From contig NC_133648.1 in assembly GCF_009905375.1 (NCBI RefSeq), positions 305,800,565-305,864,564 of the forward strand: a DNA stretch of 64,000 nt, written 5' to 3'. This DNA is from Apium graveolens (lineage: Eukaryota; Streptophyta; Magnoliopsida; Apiales; Apiaceae). Shown in pieces: positions 45,583 through 56,604 of this stretch. Positions within the stretch are counted from its first letter, which is position 1; every line of letters starts with the position of its first letter. The notes below the pieces were generated by a model. That model saw only the letters and a list, made by a program, of their open reading frames with translations, was not told where the DNA came from and ran no database searches. The translations under genes and the position numbers were made by a program.

Positions 45583-46415
45583 GGTAGTGGTGAAGGAATT
45601 TCCAGAAAATATTAATCTCAACAGTCTCTCAAGTGATCAAGTGACTATTACGGATGCTCCTTTCACTAGTACATAGGTGTATAGTGCATTCAAATACATG
45701 GGTAAAAACAAAAGTTCGGGTCCCGATGGATTTTCTAAAGAGTTGCAGATGCTATACTCTTTATCTTTGACCGTACTTACATGCCAAAGGATTGTAAATT
45801 CTACAGCTATTGCCCTCGTTTCCAAGCATCTCAATCTTTCAAATATGTCACAATTTCACTCTATCTCCTGCTGCGATGTCTTGTACAAATGTAATACAAA
45901 GATGCTTGCACTGCGTGTGAAAATTGTCATGCCTCGGTTAGTTTCTATAAAACAATCAACATTTATACCTGGTAGACACATTGGTGATAATGCTCTATTC
46001 GCTCAATCTTTCTGTAAAGATTATTACTTACATTCAGGTGCTTCGAGGTTTTCATGTAAATTAGAAATCAAGAAAGGATTTGATACGCGCGCATAATTGG
46101 TCATTTCTTTTCATAACCTTGGCTCGTATGGGTTTCTTGGAGAAATGTATGGGTTTCTTCGAGAAATTCCTGGGATGGATTAAGTGTTGTATCTCTTCCT
46201 GCATGATCTTCGTCCGGTTAATGGATCATAAGAGGGCTATTTAAAAAGCGATTCGGGTCTCCGTCCATTATCACCTTACTTATTTGTGCTTGCTATGGAA
46301 GTCTTAACAAGCTGCATTCAAGAGTCAAGAAGCAACAAACTCAACTGATTTCTCTTTTCATTGGCGGACCAAAGAAGAAAAAACTACACATTTAGTATTC
46401 ACAAATGATGTGTGT
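45583..46415 (+). pseudogene. LINE reverse transcriptase fragment
   Basis: The frame from 45583 reads VVVKEFPENINLNSLSSDQV, a stop, then YMGKNKSSGPDGFSKEL, NSTAIALVSKHLNLSNMSQF, SISCCDVLYKCNTKMLALRV, STFIPGRHIGDNALFAQ and LEIKKGFDTRA, then in broken frames WIKCCISSCMI, LSPYLFVLAME-like sequence and FTNDV in place of the catalytic FADDV. These are ordered RT blocks of plant L1-type LINEs (P.GPDG, P..I.LV.K, RPIS..., D..KAFD). The Asp of FADD is lost and several stops are present. It continues the short piece at 38157-38191 on the other side of Copia element C. Confidence 0.88.
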
Positions 46416-46568
46416 TCTCTAAAGGGGATGCAGATTCTGTTTGGTTGATATTCGAAGGAGTAACAAAATTCACTAGAATAGTTAATACATTAGTTACTCC
46501 TTCAAATATCAACCGAATAGAATTTGCATCCCCTCTAGAGAATACATATCATTTGCTAATACTAAATA
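46390..46568. mobile_element. Fold-back MITE-like inverted repeat
   Basis: The left arm (46390-46464) and right arm (46493-46568) are imperfect reverse complements, with cores TTCTCTAAAGGGGATGCA and TGCATCCCCTCTAGAGAA and a loop of about 28 bp. A further diverged half copy (GCATCCAATTTAGAGAG) is seen at about 46655-46725, so the repeat may extend to about 46790. It begins in the end of the LINE fragment. No coding capacity. Confidence 0.65.
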
Positions 46569-46790
46569 CGTAATTTTACTAGAATAGTTAATCCATAGTC
46601 AGGTGGATCGAGTATAGTTAATCAAATTGGTGTTTTATGGGAGCAAATGAATAGAATCCGCATCCAATTTAGAGAGTATACATCATTTGTAAATAGTAAA
46701 TGAGTAATTTCACTACCGTAGTTAATCAGGCAGATGGAGTATATTAATCAAATTAGTATTATACGGGATAAAAGGTTACGGGGTTACTCA

Positions 46791-47680
46791 CATTTTCTTG
46801 CCAAAATGTAAACTGAAAATAGAACATATTTCCATGAATCACAGACCCAAAAACTCCATGTTCTGCGACCTGCGACCAAAACATTAACGACCATCAAAGA
46901 GTAAAATTATTACATGGGCACCAACGTTTTACTACAATTAATCAGTCATTCTGGACTACAAAATTAATACATCATTAATATTACTACACTCGATTACTTA
47001 CAATAAGAAACCAGAAATATCTAACCAATGCTACCGATGCATACAGATTACTCGTAAACTACGGGCATTAAATCTAAACGCCCACAACAAAATGCAAAAA
47101 TGATCCATCTCCTTTGGAGTAATATCTTATAAAGAACATGGTTGATTATGCACAGATCATTCTCAAATCGAAAATCTGGGAGACCACTTGGTTTGCGGAA
47201 CATTCCAAAACATATTGTGCTACAAATTATAATACTTTGCACATATCTTACTTGGAGAGCATGTTTTTGAGTTCTCCAATAAAAACGAGATCCCCACCTA
47301 ACTTTTCCATATATAATTAAATAGTATAAAGATACATTTAAACATGTTTCATTACATATATTACACGTTCTTTCATTACATATAATTATATCATACACAG
47401 TTATTTTACACAAACACAAACTTTGTTAGAGCTAGGATTGATGAGGCTGTGGCCGTACTTAATTCCAGCTTAATTTAATATATTCGCAAGAATAGGGGCA
47501 AACAATAAAGCATACACTTTTCTTTTGCCTCAATTGCATGAAAATGGCAGAGAGCATGACCTGCAACTATCCAGACAAAATTGCATTTGCGGACGTCTTC
47601 TTTTTTCTTAGCATAGTCATAACAAACATGATAGAGTGCAAGGGCATCTTCATGTACATTTTTCCTATTCCTCGATGTTT
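46791..47680. other. Intergenic DNA, nothing recognised
   Basis: AT-rich DNA without a domain or clear repeat. Small ORFs near 47048-47419 lack any recognisable motif. Confidence 0.55.
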
Positions 47681-47726
47681 CTGTTGAGCCTCAATATTGG
47701 GCTCATTATAATAAAAGCCCATTTAC

Positions 47727-47825
47727 AGAAAGACCGAAAAAGGACTCATGGATAAAATAAAAGCAGCCACTCAGCTAGAGATGGGGAACACGAACACTAT
47801 ACAAGTGAGGATCTCGATTCCAACA
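47727..47825 (+). repeat. Left copy of the short LTR-like repeat
   Basis: It pairs with 50731-50835 with few substitutions and small indels, and ends CCAACA just before the primer-site-like sequence. Confidence 0.7.
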
Positions 47826-47844
47826 TTTGGCGCTAGAAGGAGGG
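47826..47844 (+). other. Primer-site-like sequence after the short LTR
   Basis: TTTGGCGCTAGAAGGAGGG follows the repeat directly, in the position and general form of a plant LTR-element primer site. Confidence 0.55.
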
Positions 47845-49851
47845 AGTGTTCATGTTTTCTCGATCGATGTTATCCATTTTTATACAACTTCGGTTCTTAT
47901 TTTGTTCTTAATTATCGATTAAGTTGTTCTCAGTGGCCGATTGTACTTCAGATCGATTTTGTTTGTGATATTATTGGTGCTTGATAGTGAAATATTTGTT
48001 ACTACTTGAAATTCTGCCTCACTCGAGCTTGCTTATCGCCTCCGATCTAGATCTATGGTTGTGCCGAAGCACACCACTTCGATATTCAACGCGTCATGAG
48101 TCACAAACTAGGTACTTGATTTCTGTACTCAACTACATAGTTCTTCTTTGTATAATCTCAGTTGACTTGACTGATACGATTTTTATACGTTGATTAGTAG
48201 TAAAATTGTCAGAGTAGTGAAGTTGAAATCAATTGATTTAGTTAATCATGTTGATGAGAATTGCTAAGTAGGTTATTTTTTATTCATATAACTAGGATTG
48301 TTATGAGTAGCATTACACGCCGGGTGATTCCAATATCTCAAATTTTCATATGCGATTATTTAGATTTTTAGGACATAGTAGTTCGTGATGATTCATTATG
48401 TAGACATTTCTGCAATAACGGTGAATGCATATACATTTCACTTGTTCTAGATGCTGTCTATTAAGTGCATATTTTGTAGTCCAAAAATTTGATCATCATA
48501 TCTAACTAACAAAAAAAATTGTAAATTGAACCTAATTTCAACCTGGTTTAAGCTATATGGGCATAACATTGTGCTTTAACATATATATTTTTGTCTATGA
48601 CAATATTTAGTCCAACAAAAATGAGTTGCGAATCTAAAAAGGGCCTCCGTATGAGGTGGATTCTCCAATCTTCACAAATACAAGCTCAAATGCTTGACAA
48701 ATTTGGTATCATGAATGTCAACGTATATGAGCTAAAAAGCTCATAGAATTCTAACAATTACGAATTCTGTAACTCGCCTAGACTGTTACAAAAATTGAAA
48801 AAAGCGAACTCCAAAGCTCGAATGTAGAGTAAAATCTCGACAGAAACAACTCAAAAGATTGACGAATATTTGACAAATATTTTTCGAGTACAAATTGCCA
48901 AGTGAATGTCAGAATTCGCCAAAAATCAAGGCCCAGATTGTTGACTAGGGGGGCTCTAAATCTTCCAAGAGCCCTTAAAGGAGATCGATTCTCCCTTAAA
49001 AGCTATAACTTGCCAAGTATTACTTATGTCTCCAAAAACCCAATATATGGTTAATTCTCCAAATTAAACAAAATCCTACGAGGCCTGATAAAAATGATAA
49101 CAACTGTTTTTTAAACTTGACGGCACATTCAAAAATCACCAAAAGTAAATCTCCAGACTCGACTTGAACGAATCCAAAACTTGAGAATACTAGTCCTTGA
49201 AGGCAGCCACATTAGGTTAACCTAACAATGTTTTAAACATCGTCACATATGAGCTCCGTACTCAATATGGTCAAGCTCAAGACTGAAAGTACAAGCTTAA
49301 AAGCTTGAGAATTATGTGCTAGACATGAGACCACATATACATGTCACAAATCACAATCATTTGATACATCTCCTCGATTATGTATTCATCAATATAGGGA
49401 TTACTAATTTTTAAGTTCACATTCGGAAGGTGACATCTAATAATACTGAATTTATAATGTTATTGTCCAGTTTCCCGCTCATGTGGCTGAAAATGCTTGT
49501 TAAATTCACCCAACTATTTCTCTATCTTCAGCTCAGATGCTACATGTGTGTACTTAAGAAGATTTTCTATTTTGATGGGCCGATTTGGTCAGCTTCTTTT
49601 GGGAATATTTTTCAATATTATTCTTCTATATGATTTTCATACAATATATTGAGGTTCCCCAGAATATACATTTAAAAAATAATATCGGTGTCGGTGTTTT
49701 ATTGATCAGTAAGAACCTATCTAGAAAAAGGCATGTAAATGCTTGAATTTGTTGACATCGTGTGTAGCAACTGCATCACAAATGTTCAGTTGCGAATATG
49801 AAGTCATTCTTATAATTTAAAAGCAGGATCGGGCTACAAATTTCTTCAAGG
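47845..49851. other. Non-coding interior of the short-LTR candidate
   Basis: No coding domain is seen. Between about 48640 and 49330 the DNA is rich in short palindromes around AAGCTC and GAGCTT and in words such as CTCCAAA, giving a loosely repetitive look of unknown origin. Confidence 0.45.
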
Positions 49852-50172
49852 TTACAAATTACATGATTTTATCTTTTTCAAGAAACAACTGCTTGCTTTA
49901 CTTTTATGGTTATTGCCATCAAAATACGAGGAAGAGTTAAATGATGCGGGTTCGCAAATGGAGCATGCTGGTGTTGCTGAGACCGATATATTTACATGAT
50001 TGAAGTACATTAATCTAATCTCAGGCTCTCTCATGCATGAGTCTTGATCATCAGCTGATTCGTTACTCATGTATTCTTCATTGTCCAGACTTGTTGCAGG
50101 GAATTCTGCACATTCAGAATGATCATTTTTCCGTGCTTCGCAATCATCTTCTATATTAAAGATACTTTTCTG
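49852..50172 (-). pseudogene. Exon-like block of an unidentified gene
   Basis: After a splice-acceptor-like TTTATATGTAG the minus strand is open for about 106 codons: SQKSIFNIEDDCEARKNDHS, then AEFPATSLDNEEYMSNESAD, PEIRLMYFNHVNI, ending FLKKIKSCNL before a stop. Composition is protein-like (acidic, Ser/Asn-rich) and codon use is not AT-random, but no family is recognised. It lies inside the short-LTR candidate, antisense to it, and could be the last exon of a captured host gene. Confidence 0.35.
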
Positions 50173-50730
50173 CGACTACATATAAACATAGCCACCAATG
50201 TCTTGCTGATATGCAAAGAATTTATTATAAAGGTTAGATGAGTCCAACAGATGAGCATGATTGTGAGATTCATATTCTTCGATCTCATGTACATGTTTCG
50301 AGTGATTTTAAAACTTTTTTCTGGACTTAAAGTAAGTGTTGAATTTTAATTTTTACAATCTATGTATGCATATGATAGATTTTACTGTGAATTATTTTGA
50401 AACGGTTGTTGGTTTCATTATCTAATTTGTAGAAGATAATATATTCCATTGCTGGTTTCATGATCTAATTTGTAGAAGACAATATCTACCCGTTATATTG
50501 ACTGATCAAGCGCTTGGCTCAACAATGTTCCTCCATCCCATATGAGTATAATAGGTTTAGCAGCAAGAACTCACCTTACATATCTTCAAATTTAACATTT
50601 CAAGGCACAAGAAGATAACTCCTTATTTGATCGGTTGTATGACCAAGGTAAATGCTACAATTCTACAGCACCTACTAATAAATGACTTTCTTTGCTTACT
50701 ATCAAATTCGCTAGTCGAATAGTCAAACAC
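50173..50730. other. Non-coding DNA with a 43-bp period duplication
   Basis: TGGTTTCATTATCTAATTTG at 50410 recurs at 50453 with two changes; otherwise nothing is recognised. Confidence 0.55.
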
Positions 50731-50835
50731 TGAAAGACCGAAAAAGGACTCATGGATAATAAGATAAAAGCAGCTACTCAGCTAGAGAGGGGGGGGAACA
50801 GGAACACTATACAAGTGAGGATCTCGATTCCAACA
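50731..50835 (+). repeat. Right copy of the short LTR-like repeat
   Basis: It starts TGAAAGACCG and ends CCAACA, matching 47727-47825. It contains an eight-G run where the left copy has ATGGGG. Confidence 0.7.
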
Positions 50836-50951
50836 GTTTCTTTAAAGACATCATAGCCATACATAATCTACAAGAGAGAAGAAATGAAACAAATATTTGG
50901 TTTGTCCCATGTCATATCAGGATATATATCCCAGTACATGTAAATTCATAC

Positions 50952-51121
50952 CTCCTTGTATTTATTGATAACTTCATTCCCCAAGTTCGTCTCTGATTGA
51001 TTTCTGGAACACAATGCGTCAGTCATCTCTAATTACCTGTAATTATCGTAATTTTCTTTCCAGAACTTCAATGCCGCATCAGGGATTGGAACATGCTCAA
51101 ACAATGCCAGACTTCTGATTT
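50952..51121 (-). pseudogene. Two exon-like blocks of an unidentified gene
   Basis: On the minus strand ATGTAG|AAATCAG opens IRSLALFEHVPIPDAALKFW followed by KENYDNY, ending at AG|GTAATT. After 33 bp, CCAG|AAATC resumes in frame with NQSETNLGNEVINKYKE, ending at AG|GTATG. Thirty-three bases is too short for a working plant intron, so the copy is probably degenerate. No family is recognised. It has the same strand as the block at 49852-50172 and could come from the same gene. Confidence 0.35.
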
Positions 51122-51703
51122 CTACATGGGTTTATATCACAAAATAATGAGAAAAAATACTATTGAAATTTTATAGTCATCACTTTGTGCTACTGCATCA
51201 AACTCACCAAGGTACGTGACAAATGTTAAGAAGCACCACAAACTATAAATACATAAAATATCTCTATATATAATGGTATCACACCTCCATATAAAGATGT
51301 ATCAAAAATTAAAATAAATAGGAGAGGTACAAACAGCTTCGGGGGATCATAATTCATAGATATATGCATGTTGGCAGTTTACAAAGTACGATATTCTTTT
51401 TTATTGTGTATTGATGAGGTAGCTTATCAATATGTACTAGGTTATATAATCCCAAATATAATATTAGGTCATATTATTAGGATTATCTATACCTACATAG
51501 CCATTGCAATCCCCACATTACTTTGAGATTGAAATATTGACTTGGATCTTTCATGGGTTGCGATCCAACTAAATTTCTCCCTTTTGAGATTTGAAAACCC
51601 TTTGGATGGTGGACTTTCTGCGATTAATTCAACCACGTTTATTTTATTATAGTTTTTGTATCATATTCATATTTCTACGAGCTGTCATCGAACATCTATG
51701 TTA
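51122..51703. other. Intergenic DNA, nothing recognised
   Basis: No domain or repeat is seen here. Confidence 0.5.
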
Positions 51704-52062
51704 AAGCAACTTCAATAGCATCTTGGACATTCCTTAAATTCAATACAAAATATGGGCTCTTAGTAACTTAGGACATAAATACGTATTATCATCTACAACA
51801 AAATTATTATTCATTCCTTGAATAATATTTTATTACAAAAAAGGGCTTTTCATCTCTAAAAGTACAATTACATCGAAGTGAGAAAATGATTTTTCTAAAC
51901 AATCTACTATAGAATATAAGTTAGGATAAAAGATAGGTTACTTATAAATAAGTAATGAGAAGAATAACCTAGTGATTTAAGGAACCACATGTACATTTTT
52001 AGAGTAGTTTTTATTCTCATGTTCCTAGTATTTTTACCTAGAAATATTTCTTGAAGTTGCTC
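51704..52062. mobile_element. MITE with AGCAACTTCAA ends and TTA flanks
   Basis: The left end reads AAAGCAACTTCAATAGC and the reverse complement of the right end reads GAGCAACTTCAAGAA, around about 360 bp of non-coding DNA. TTA stands on both sides, which would fit a PIF/Harbinger (Tourist-like) MITE. Confidence 0.55.
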
Positions 52063-52189
52063 TTACATTTAGAATGAATTCTTATTTTTATAACATACTA
52101 ATCTTACTAAATAATGTAATTATATGATATCATTATAGTCTGGTTCGAATGATGAGAAATTTTAATAGCCATTAGTTAGATAAATGTAG

Positions 52190-52337
52190 TGTTGAAAATA
52201 TTAACTATTACAGCAACATATAGACAGTTATACAACATATTTAACAAGTGAATGCCAAGTAAACAATTAACGAAATAAAACATGAAGGTAAAAAGCATGT
52301 ATATTAGTAACTGTAAGAACGAAGAAAGTTCAGAATA
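52190..52337 (-). repeat. Diverged LTR fragment related to Copia element C
   Basis: From TGTTGAAAATATTAACTA the sequence follows the start of the element C LTR with many changes: AACAAGTGAATGCCAAGTAA, AACGAAATAAAACATG and AGTAACTGTAAGAACGAAG match the LTR in order. It stops where the CACTA-like subterminal repeats begin. Confidence 0.6.
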
Positions 52338-52530
52338 CTATGCCATAAGTGGGCTACTGTAATGCAAGTGTTACAAGTAGCGTTACATTAGCTAAGAAAT
52401 TATTGTCCTATTGTAACACCTCTGAATTAGTGTTACAACAGCTATAAAGCTGGTGTTGCACGGAAATGCCGGCGTTGCACAACATGTAACACCAGCACAT
52501 GGTGTTACATTACTTACTTTTTAATTTTTA

Positions 52531-53147
52531 AAAATATTAAAGTAAAAATATTATCATAAAACAAGTATTAAAATTTTATTTATATAATAATTTTTAGATT
52601 ATAAAATTGTAATATTATATTATTGAAGGATGATATAAAATTATGTTATATTATTATATATAATATTATTATAATATTCTAAAAAATATAGATTCACATT
52701 TAAGTTTTTTACGTAACGTAAAACATTACATATTAATTTTGTTTGCTCATATAATAAATATTGTATATAAGTTTGGTTGTGTATTTTTTTTACCTTGAAA
52801 TTTTAAGAATTAGAATTATTTGTCTAATAATATTTAAAAAACAAAAAAGTATTTATATATATATTAAACAATATATTCCATACATACATATATATATATA
52901 AAATTTAATTCAAAATAAATTACTAAGCTTGATAATATAGAAAAAAGTTAATTATATTTTTTTAAACATAATAAATATTACATCATATTTTTTATTTATG
53001 TTAATTTTTTAAAAAAATTGAAAAAAACTTGTTAACATTTATAAATATAAAATGAACAGTTAGATTTACACAATTTATTAGGTGAAATTTTGAGAGGCGG
53101 TAAAAGTTCCCCCCTCAATGAAAAATTAGGCTAAATATTGTCTCAGG
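52531..53147. other. AT-rich filler in the CACTA-like element
   Basis: No gene or repeat unit is recognised. Confidence 0.5.
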
Positions 53148-53156
53148 CCCTCATTC

Positions 53157-53542
53157 ATAGAAAAAATGTTAAAAATAACATTTTTTTGGTACAAATGGTT
53201 GAAAATACCCATTCTGGAAGTGTATGGCTGAAAATACCATTTTGGATACGCATTTGCCATTTGGGTATCCTATTTTGTACTAGATACGTATTTGTCAAAT
53301 GGGTATCCAATTTATTTTTTTTATTTTTTTTAAGATACGCATTTGGCAAATGCGTATCCCAATGATAATATCCAAACTACAAATGCGTAGTTTTAGTAAT
53401 TTTCTTGGATACTCAATTTTCAAATGCGTATTACACTTATCCAATTATAAAATGCATAACCAGAACGGTATTTTCAACCATATATTTTAAAAATACGTAT
53501 TTTCAGCCATTGCACCAAAAAAATGGATATTTTTAAACATCA
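53157..53542. mobile_element. Mutator-like MITE with repeated ATACGCATTTG motifs
   Basis: The first about 75 bp and the last about 75 bp are imperfect inverted repeats (left TTTTTTTGGTACAAATGG and GGCTGAAAATACC; right the complement of CATTTTTTTGGTGCAATGG and GGCTGAAAATACG). The flanks CCCTCATTC (53148-53156) and CCCTCGTTC (53543-53551) match in eight of nine bases, a size typical of Mutator-like elements. The inside repeats ATACGCATTTG and CAAATGCGTAT six or more times, including the palindrome GATACGCATTTGGC plus its complement near 53335. Confidence 0.65.
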
Positions 53543-53620
53543 CCCTCGTTCGTACTCGTGGACCTTATTTTGTATCCCCCTTTTAATAACACCCTTGGCC
53601 TCTTTATTTCTTTTTCAACT

Positions 53621-53884
53621 ATGGCGAGTAGGGTCTCTTTCTCCCATTCAATTGATGACAGTCTCTTTTCTCTGGAAATTCATGTCCTCACTTTATACGT
53701 ATCTGTGCTGCTCCTCATTAGCATTTGGTTGCTTCTCTCTTGTTCTCTAGTTTACATCGTGCTTCTCTCATGTTCTTCTTCTTTGACTTGGTGTAATTCA
53801 AACTCTCGGTGCAAATTAAAAACTCTATGTCTTTGGTTTACGGGATATGAATTATCAATTTTACTTCTTCAATTCTATGGTTAG
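53621..53884 (+). other. Short hydrophobic ORF, doubtful
   Basis: An 87-codon frame from MASRVSFSHSIDDSLFSLEI has a strongly hydrophobic middle (VSVLLLISIWLLLSCSLVYI) and a Cys-rich end. It could be captured leader or coding sequence next to the host exon fragments, or chance. No family is recognised. Confidence 0.2.
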
Positions 53885-54506
53885 ATTTGGGATTATTAGT
53901 GATTGAAATTGTTTCCAAAAGAGTTTCACCTAATAATTAATTTGTGTTTTTTAATTTTGTAAACCATGGGTTTATAATTAATTCTCTGTAAATTAATATG
54001 TTTTCAATTTTGTAGGTGCTTCAAGTTTTGGATTGGAGCTTATGTGTGGGAATTGGCTTGTTAATCAACCACTAAGTTATAGTACCCGCTTCTTATTTTA
54101 CTTGTCAGTAACTGCCTTTGATGTTTATTTAAGGTTAAGTCTGATATAAGTAATATGCTTTTTAATGATTTATGTTTCTTCTAAAATAGTTGATGATCTC
54201 AACCTCTATATTAGGCTTCAAGATGAGCTTACAGGAATGAAGCCTGTACATGGTTAATTGTTTTAGGTTTCTTTTGTATCAAGCTTGTTTGTGAGTTACT
54301 TTATTGTTCTGTTATTACACTTATTATGATGAGAAGATATAAAAAAATTTGACGGCGACAAAAAAACAGCCAATAAATTTTATAACTTTGAGGTAGAGCT
54401 CCTCTTGTGTTGGTAATATTAAATTTGACAATGGTATGGGATGTAAAATAAACACTTGTATGCTCCCAGCTAATGATAAATTTGGATTTTATATATCCTG
54501 TTACAG
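53885..54506. other. Non-coding DNA in the CACTA-like element
   Basis: T-rich DNA with an acceptor-like TTTTGTAG|GTGCTTC at about 54017. It resembles intron and leader sequence, but nothing can be identified. Confidence 0.4.
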
Positions 54507-54611
54507 GCAAAGCAAACAAAATTGTCCCATGCCCTCTTCGGATTCCCTACACATGCCGTGCAATATCATTATCCAGGGAACCAAAGAATCTTTTATAATC
54601 TGAAGAAATAA
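54507..54611 (+). pseudogene. Exon-like block of an unidentified gene
   Basis: After CTGTTACAG a frame of 34 codons reads AKQTKLSHALFGFPTHAVQY then HYPGNQRIFYNLKK and stops. The block is less AT-rich than its surroundings and has an acceptor-like border. No family is recognised. Confidence 0.25.
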
Positions 54612-54817
54612 AAGAAATCAAGCAAGAAAAAATATATACTTTTACAATTTACTTGTGATTAGTTTGGCTATGGACTAGATCAACTGTCAACATCTTTAAA
54701 TCTATTTTTTGATTGCAATTTAATATAATTCATAATAGTTCAAGTATTTATTTTCTAGTTTTTTTTCTTTGATTACGTTGTTGTTGAAGTATGATGATCT
54801 ATGTCTGCTACTTTGAA

Positions 54818-55125
54818 GTTGAGATTATATCGACTATCGAGTTTGATAAATTTGGTAACCATCTGGCTACTTGTGCCCGTGGTGGTAGAGTGGTCTTATT
54901 TGAAAGGACTGACAAAAGAGGTCAATTTTTTTTTTACAAATTGGCTTATGAATCTAAAGATTCTGAATCCCCTTCCTATATCTTTTTAGATTTTAAATAT
55001 GTAAATGAATTTAAAATTGGAGTGCAGCAAGAAGGAAGTTGAAGGATACAGAGATGGCTGATTATTCAAACAATAGACATCCAGAATTTCGCTATACGAC
55101 GGAGTTTCAATATCATGAACCTGAG
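54818..55125 (+). pseudogene. Captured exons of a PP2A regulatory subunit B (B55)
   Basis: The first block (54818-54913) encodes VEIISTIEFDKFGNHLATCA then RGGRVVLFERTD. The second (55028-55125) encodes RRKLKDTEMADYSNNRHPEF then RYTTEFQYHEPE. These correspond to the N-terminal WD-repeat start of B55/PR55 subunits of protein phosphatase 2A (IISAIEFD..G.HLATGD.GGRVVLFER, then RHPEFRYKTEFQSHEPEFDYL). The second block is bounded by GTGCAG| and GAG|GTAAAT, so intron borders were captured with genomic DNA. The remaining WD repeats are missing, so no phosphatase subunit can be made. It lies inside the CACTA-like element, upstream of two other unrelated fragments. Confidence 0.85.
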
Positions 55126-55889
55126 GTAAATAGTCATTAACCTATGTGCTTAAAGTCCAAACAATTTACTGAAAACCCAGAGAAAGTGTCATGCTACAAA
55201 TATTTGTTTTTGGTTACGAGCTTGCTCTGATCAAACCTTCTGACAATTTCCTATGATTTTTCTCCGTATTACATGTGAATCCATATTTCTGGACAATACT
55301 GGCATACCTGCAAATTATCAAGTATTATAAAATAGGTGTTAAACTCCCTAAAAGAGCATTTTAAGGGACAGGTCTCTCCAGCTTGACTGCATATTTTAAG
55401 GATTAAATTTGGTGTGATCTAACCCTTTCCTTGGTTATATTTATGTAGTTAGTACTCGTACCAAGATTAATGAATAATGCTTAAACTGTTTCTTAGCTCT
55501 GATTATATATCATATAGCTTTAAGGAACACAAATTAGAATTATTAGAAGTTTAGAACTATTCTATGTTATAGTTATTGTGAAAGTGGTTGTATAAAATAA
55601 GAACTTATTTGACAAATGAGAGAGATTTGCATTATGCAGCTTGCCATGCTATTATGCCAACCCATGTTCAGTATAAAACTTTAATTGATAATGCAGTTAG
55701 TACTATAAAGTTGAGTTATTATTTTCTTTTAATGAATGCTAGATACTGCTATGTATATGGATAATGTAGTTAATACATTTGTGATATGTATTTCCTACAT
55801 CGTAGTTCAATATTACTATATAATTAGATAAGAAGTTTACTATTGCTATCTTAAATTATATTACTAACTGACAATGGTTTTCGGTGCAG
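55126..55889. other. Intron-like DNA between captured exons
   Basis: T-rich non-coding DNA between a donor (GAG|GTAAAT) and an acceptor (GGTGCAG|) that belong to different captured genes. Confidence 0.5.
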
Positions 55890-55989
55890 GGAAAAATTTA
55901 ACATTGATGACATGTGCAGAGATCAGTGGAATTGGGCCAGCAAGAATCCATATGGCTATGAGCTTCCAGAGGGGCCTATTGAGGATTAA
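55890..55989 (+). pseudogene. Captured last exon of UDP-glucose 4-epimerase
   Basis: After TTTTCGGTGCAG the frame reads [20 protein letters not shown] then [12 protein letters not shown] and a natural stop. The motif (E)DMCRD.WNWAS.NPYGY is the C-terminus of plant UDP-glucose 4-epimerases, which interconvert UDP-glucose and UDP-galactose. Only this exon is present; the NAD-binding Rossmann domain is absent. The following about 150 bp may be its 3' untranslated sequence. The frame itself has no lesion. Confidence 0.82.
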
Positions 55990-56369
55990 GTAGTTCCAGT
56001 GAATTTTTTAAATCTTAAATCAGCTTTAATTTGATGATTTTAAAATGGGACATGCTCCAGAGTCTTGGTTACATTATCTGTATGTTTTCCATATTACATG
56101 TCAAGATCATGCTAATCTGCAATCTGGTTTTGCATTATCTAAGAACTAGATCACAGGTTTTGTTCTTGGCTTTTCTGTAACTCTTGCTGTTTTTTAGCTT
56201 TACCATGGCTGTTTCAACTACTTGATGTGATTTGATTGTTCTTTGAAAACATAATTATGTGAAGAATTATGATGCGGCCCTTTATTAGAAGTTTACATGA
56301 TTACATCTCTTGTCCATGTACTTGTTTACGATTTATGCAAGTCTTATGTCCTTGTAATTTTTTTTGTAG
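55990..56369. other. Non-coding DNA between captured fragments
   Basis: Possible 3' untranslated sequence of the epimerase fragment, then T-rich intron-like DNA ending in the acceptor TTTTTTTGTAG at 56369. Confidence 0.5.
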
Positions 56370-56604
56370 GCTCGTCGCATCTAAAGGACATCTTTTATCG
56401 GATGGGATTATCAGACAAGGATATTGTTGCATTATATGGGGGCATACGCTGGTAACTTTCTTTTAGCTGATTTGCATCAAAATATGCACTGCCAAATATA
56501 TAAAAAATTTACTCAAAATTATAGGTTTATGTATGCTATTGCAGGGAAAAGCACATGTTGACAGATCAGGCTTTGATGGAGCTTGGACAAAGGAGCCACT
56601 CAAG
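56370..56604 (+). pseudogene. Captured exons of ascorbate peroxidase
   Basis: The first exon (56370-56451) reads [20 protein letters not shown] then LYGG. A one-base deletion shifts the end of the haem-ligand motif (GGHTL read in the next frame) before the donor CTG|GTAACT. The second exon (56545-56604), after TATTGCAG, reads GKAHVDRSGFDGAWTKEPLK and stops. [36 protein letters not shown] is the proximal haem-His region of plant ascorbate peroxidases, which reduce hydrogen peroxide with ascorbate. The remaining exons are missing. It is the third unrelated host fragment in the same element and orientation. Confidence 0.87.

Larger units (their letters stand above)
47681..50835 (+). mobile_element. 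Candidate short-LTR (TRIM-like) retrotransposon
   Basis: A block of about 100 bp (47727-47825) is repeated at 50731-50835 in the same orientation, each starting GAAAGACCGAAAAAGGACTC and ending GATTCCAACA. The left copy is followed at once by TTTGGCGCTAGAAGGAGGG, which resembles primer sites of plant LTR elements. Sequence from 47681 (TGTTGAGCC) may belong to a longer left LTR. No polypurine tract or target duplication was found, so the structure is incomplete or altered. The inside has no gag or pol but contains an exon-like block on the minus strand. Confidence 0.5.

Noticed and set aside
54914..55027. Continuous 83-codon ORF across the two PP2A B55 blocks
   Set aside because: Only the outer parts match B55; the middle lies where an intron is expected, so the open frame there is most likely chance, and the second block is in another frame.
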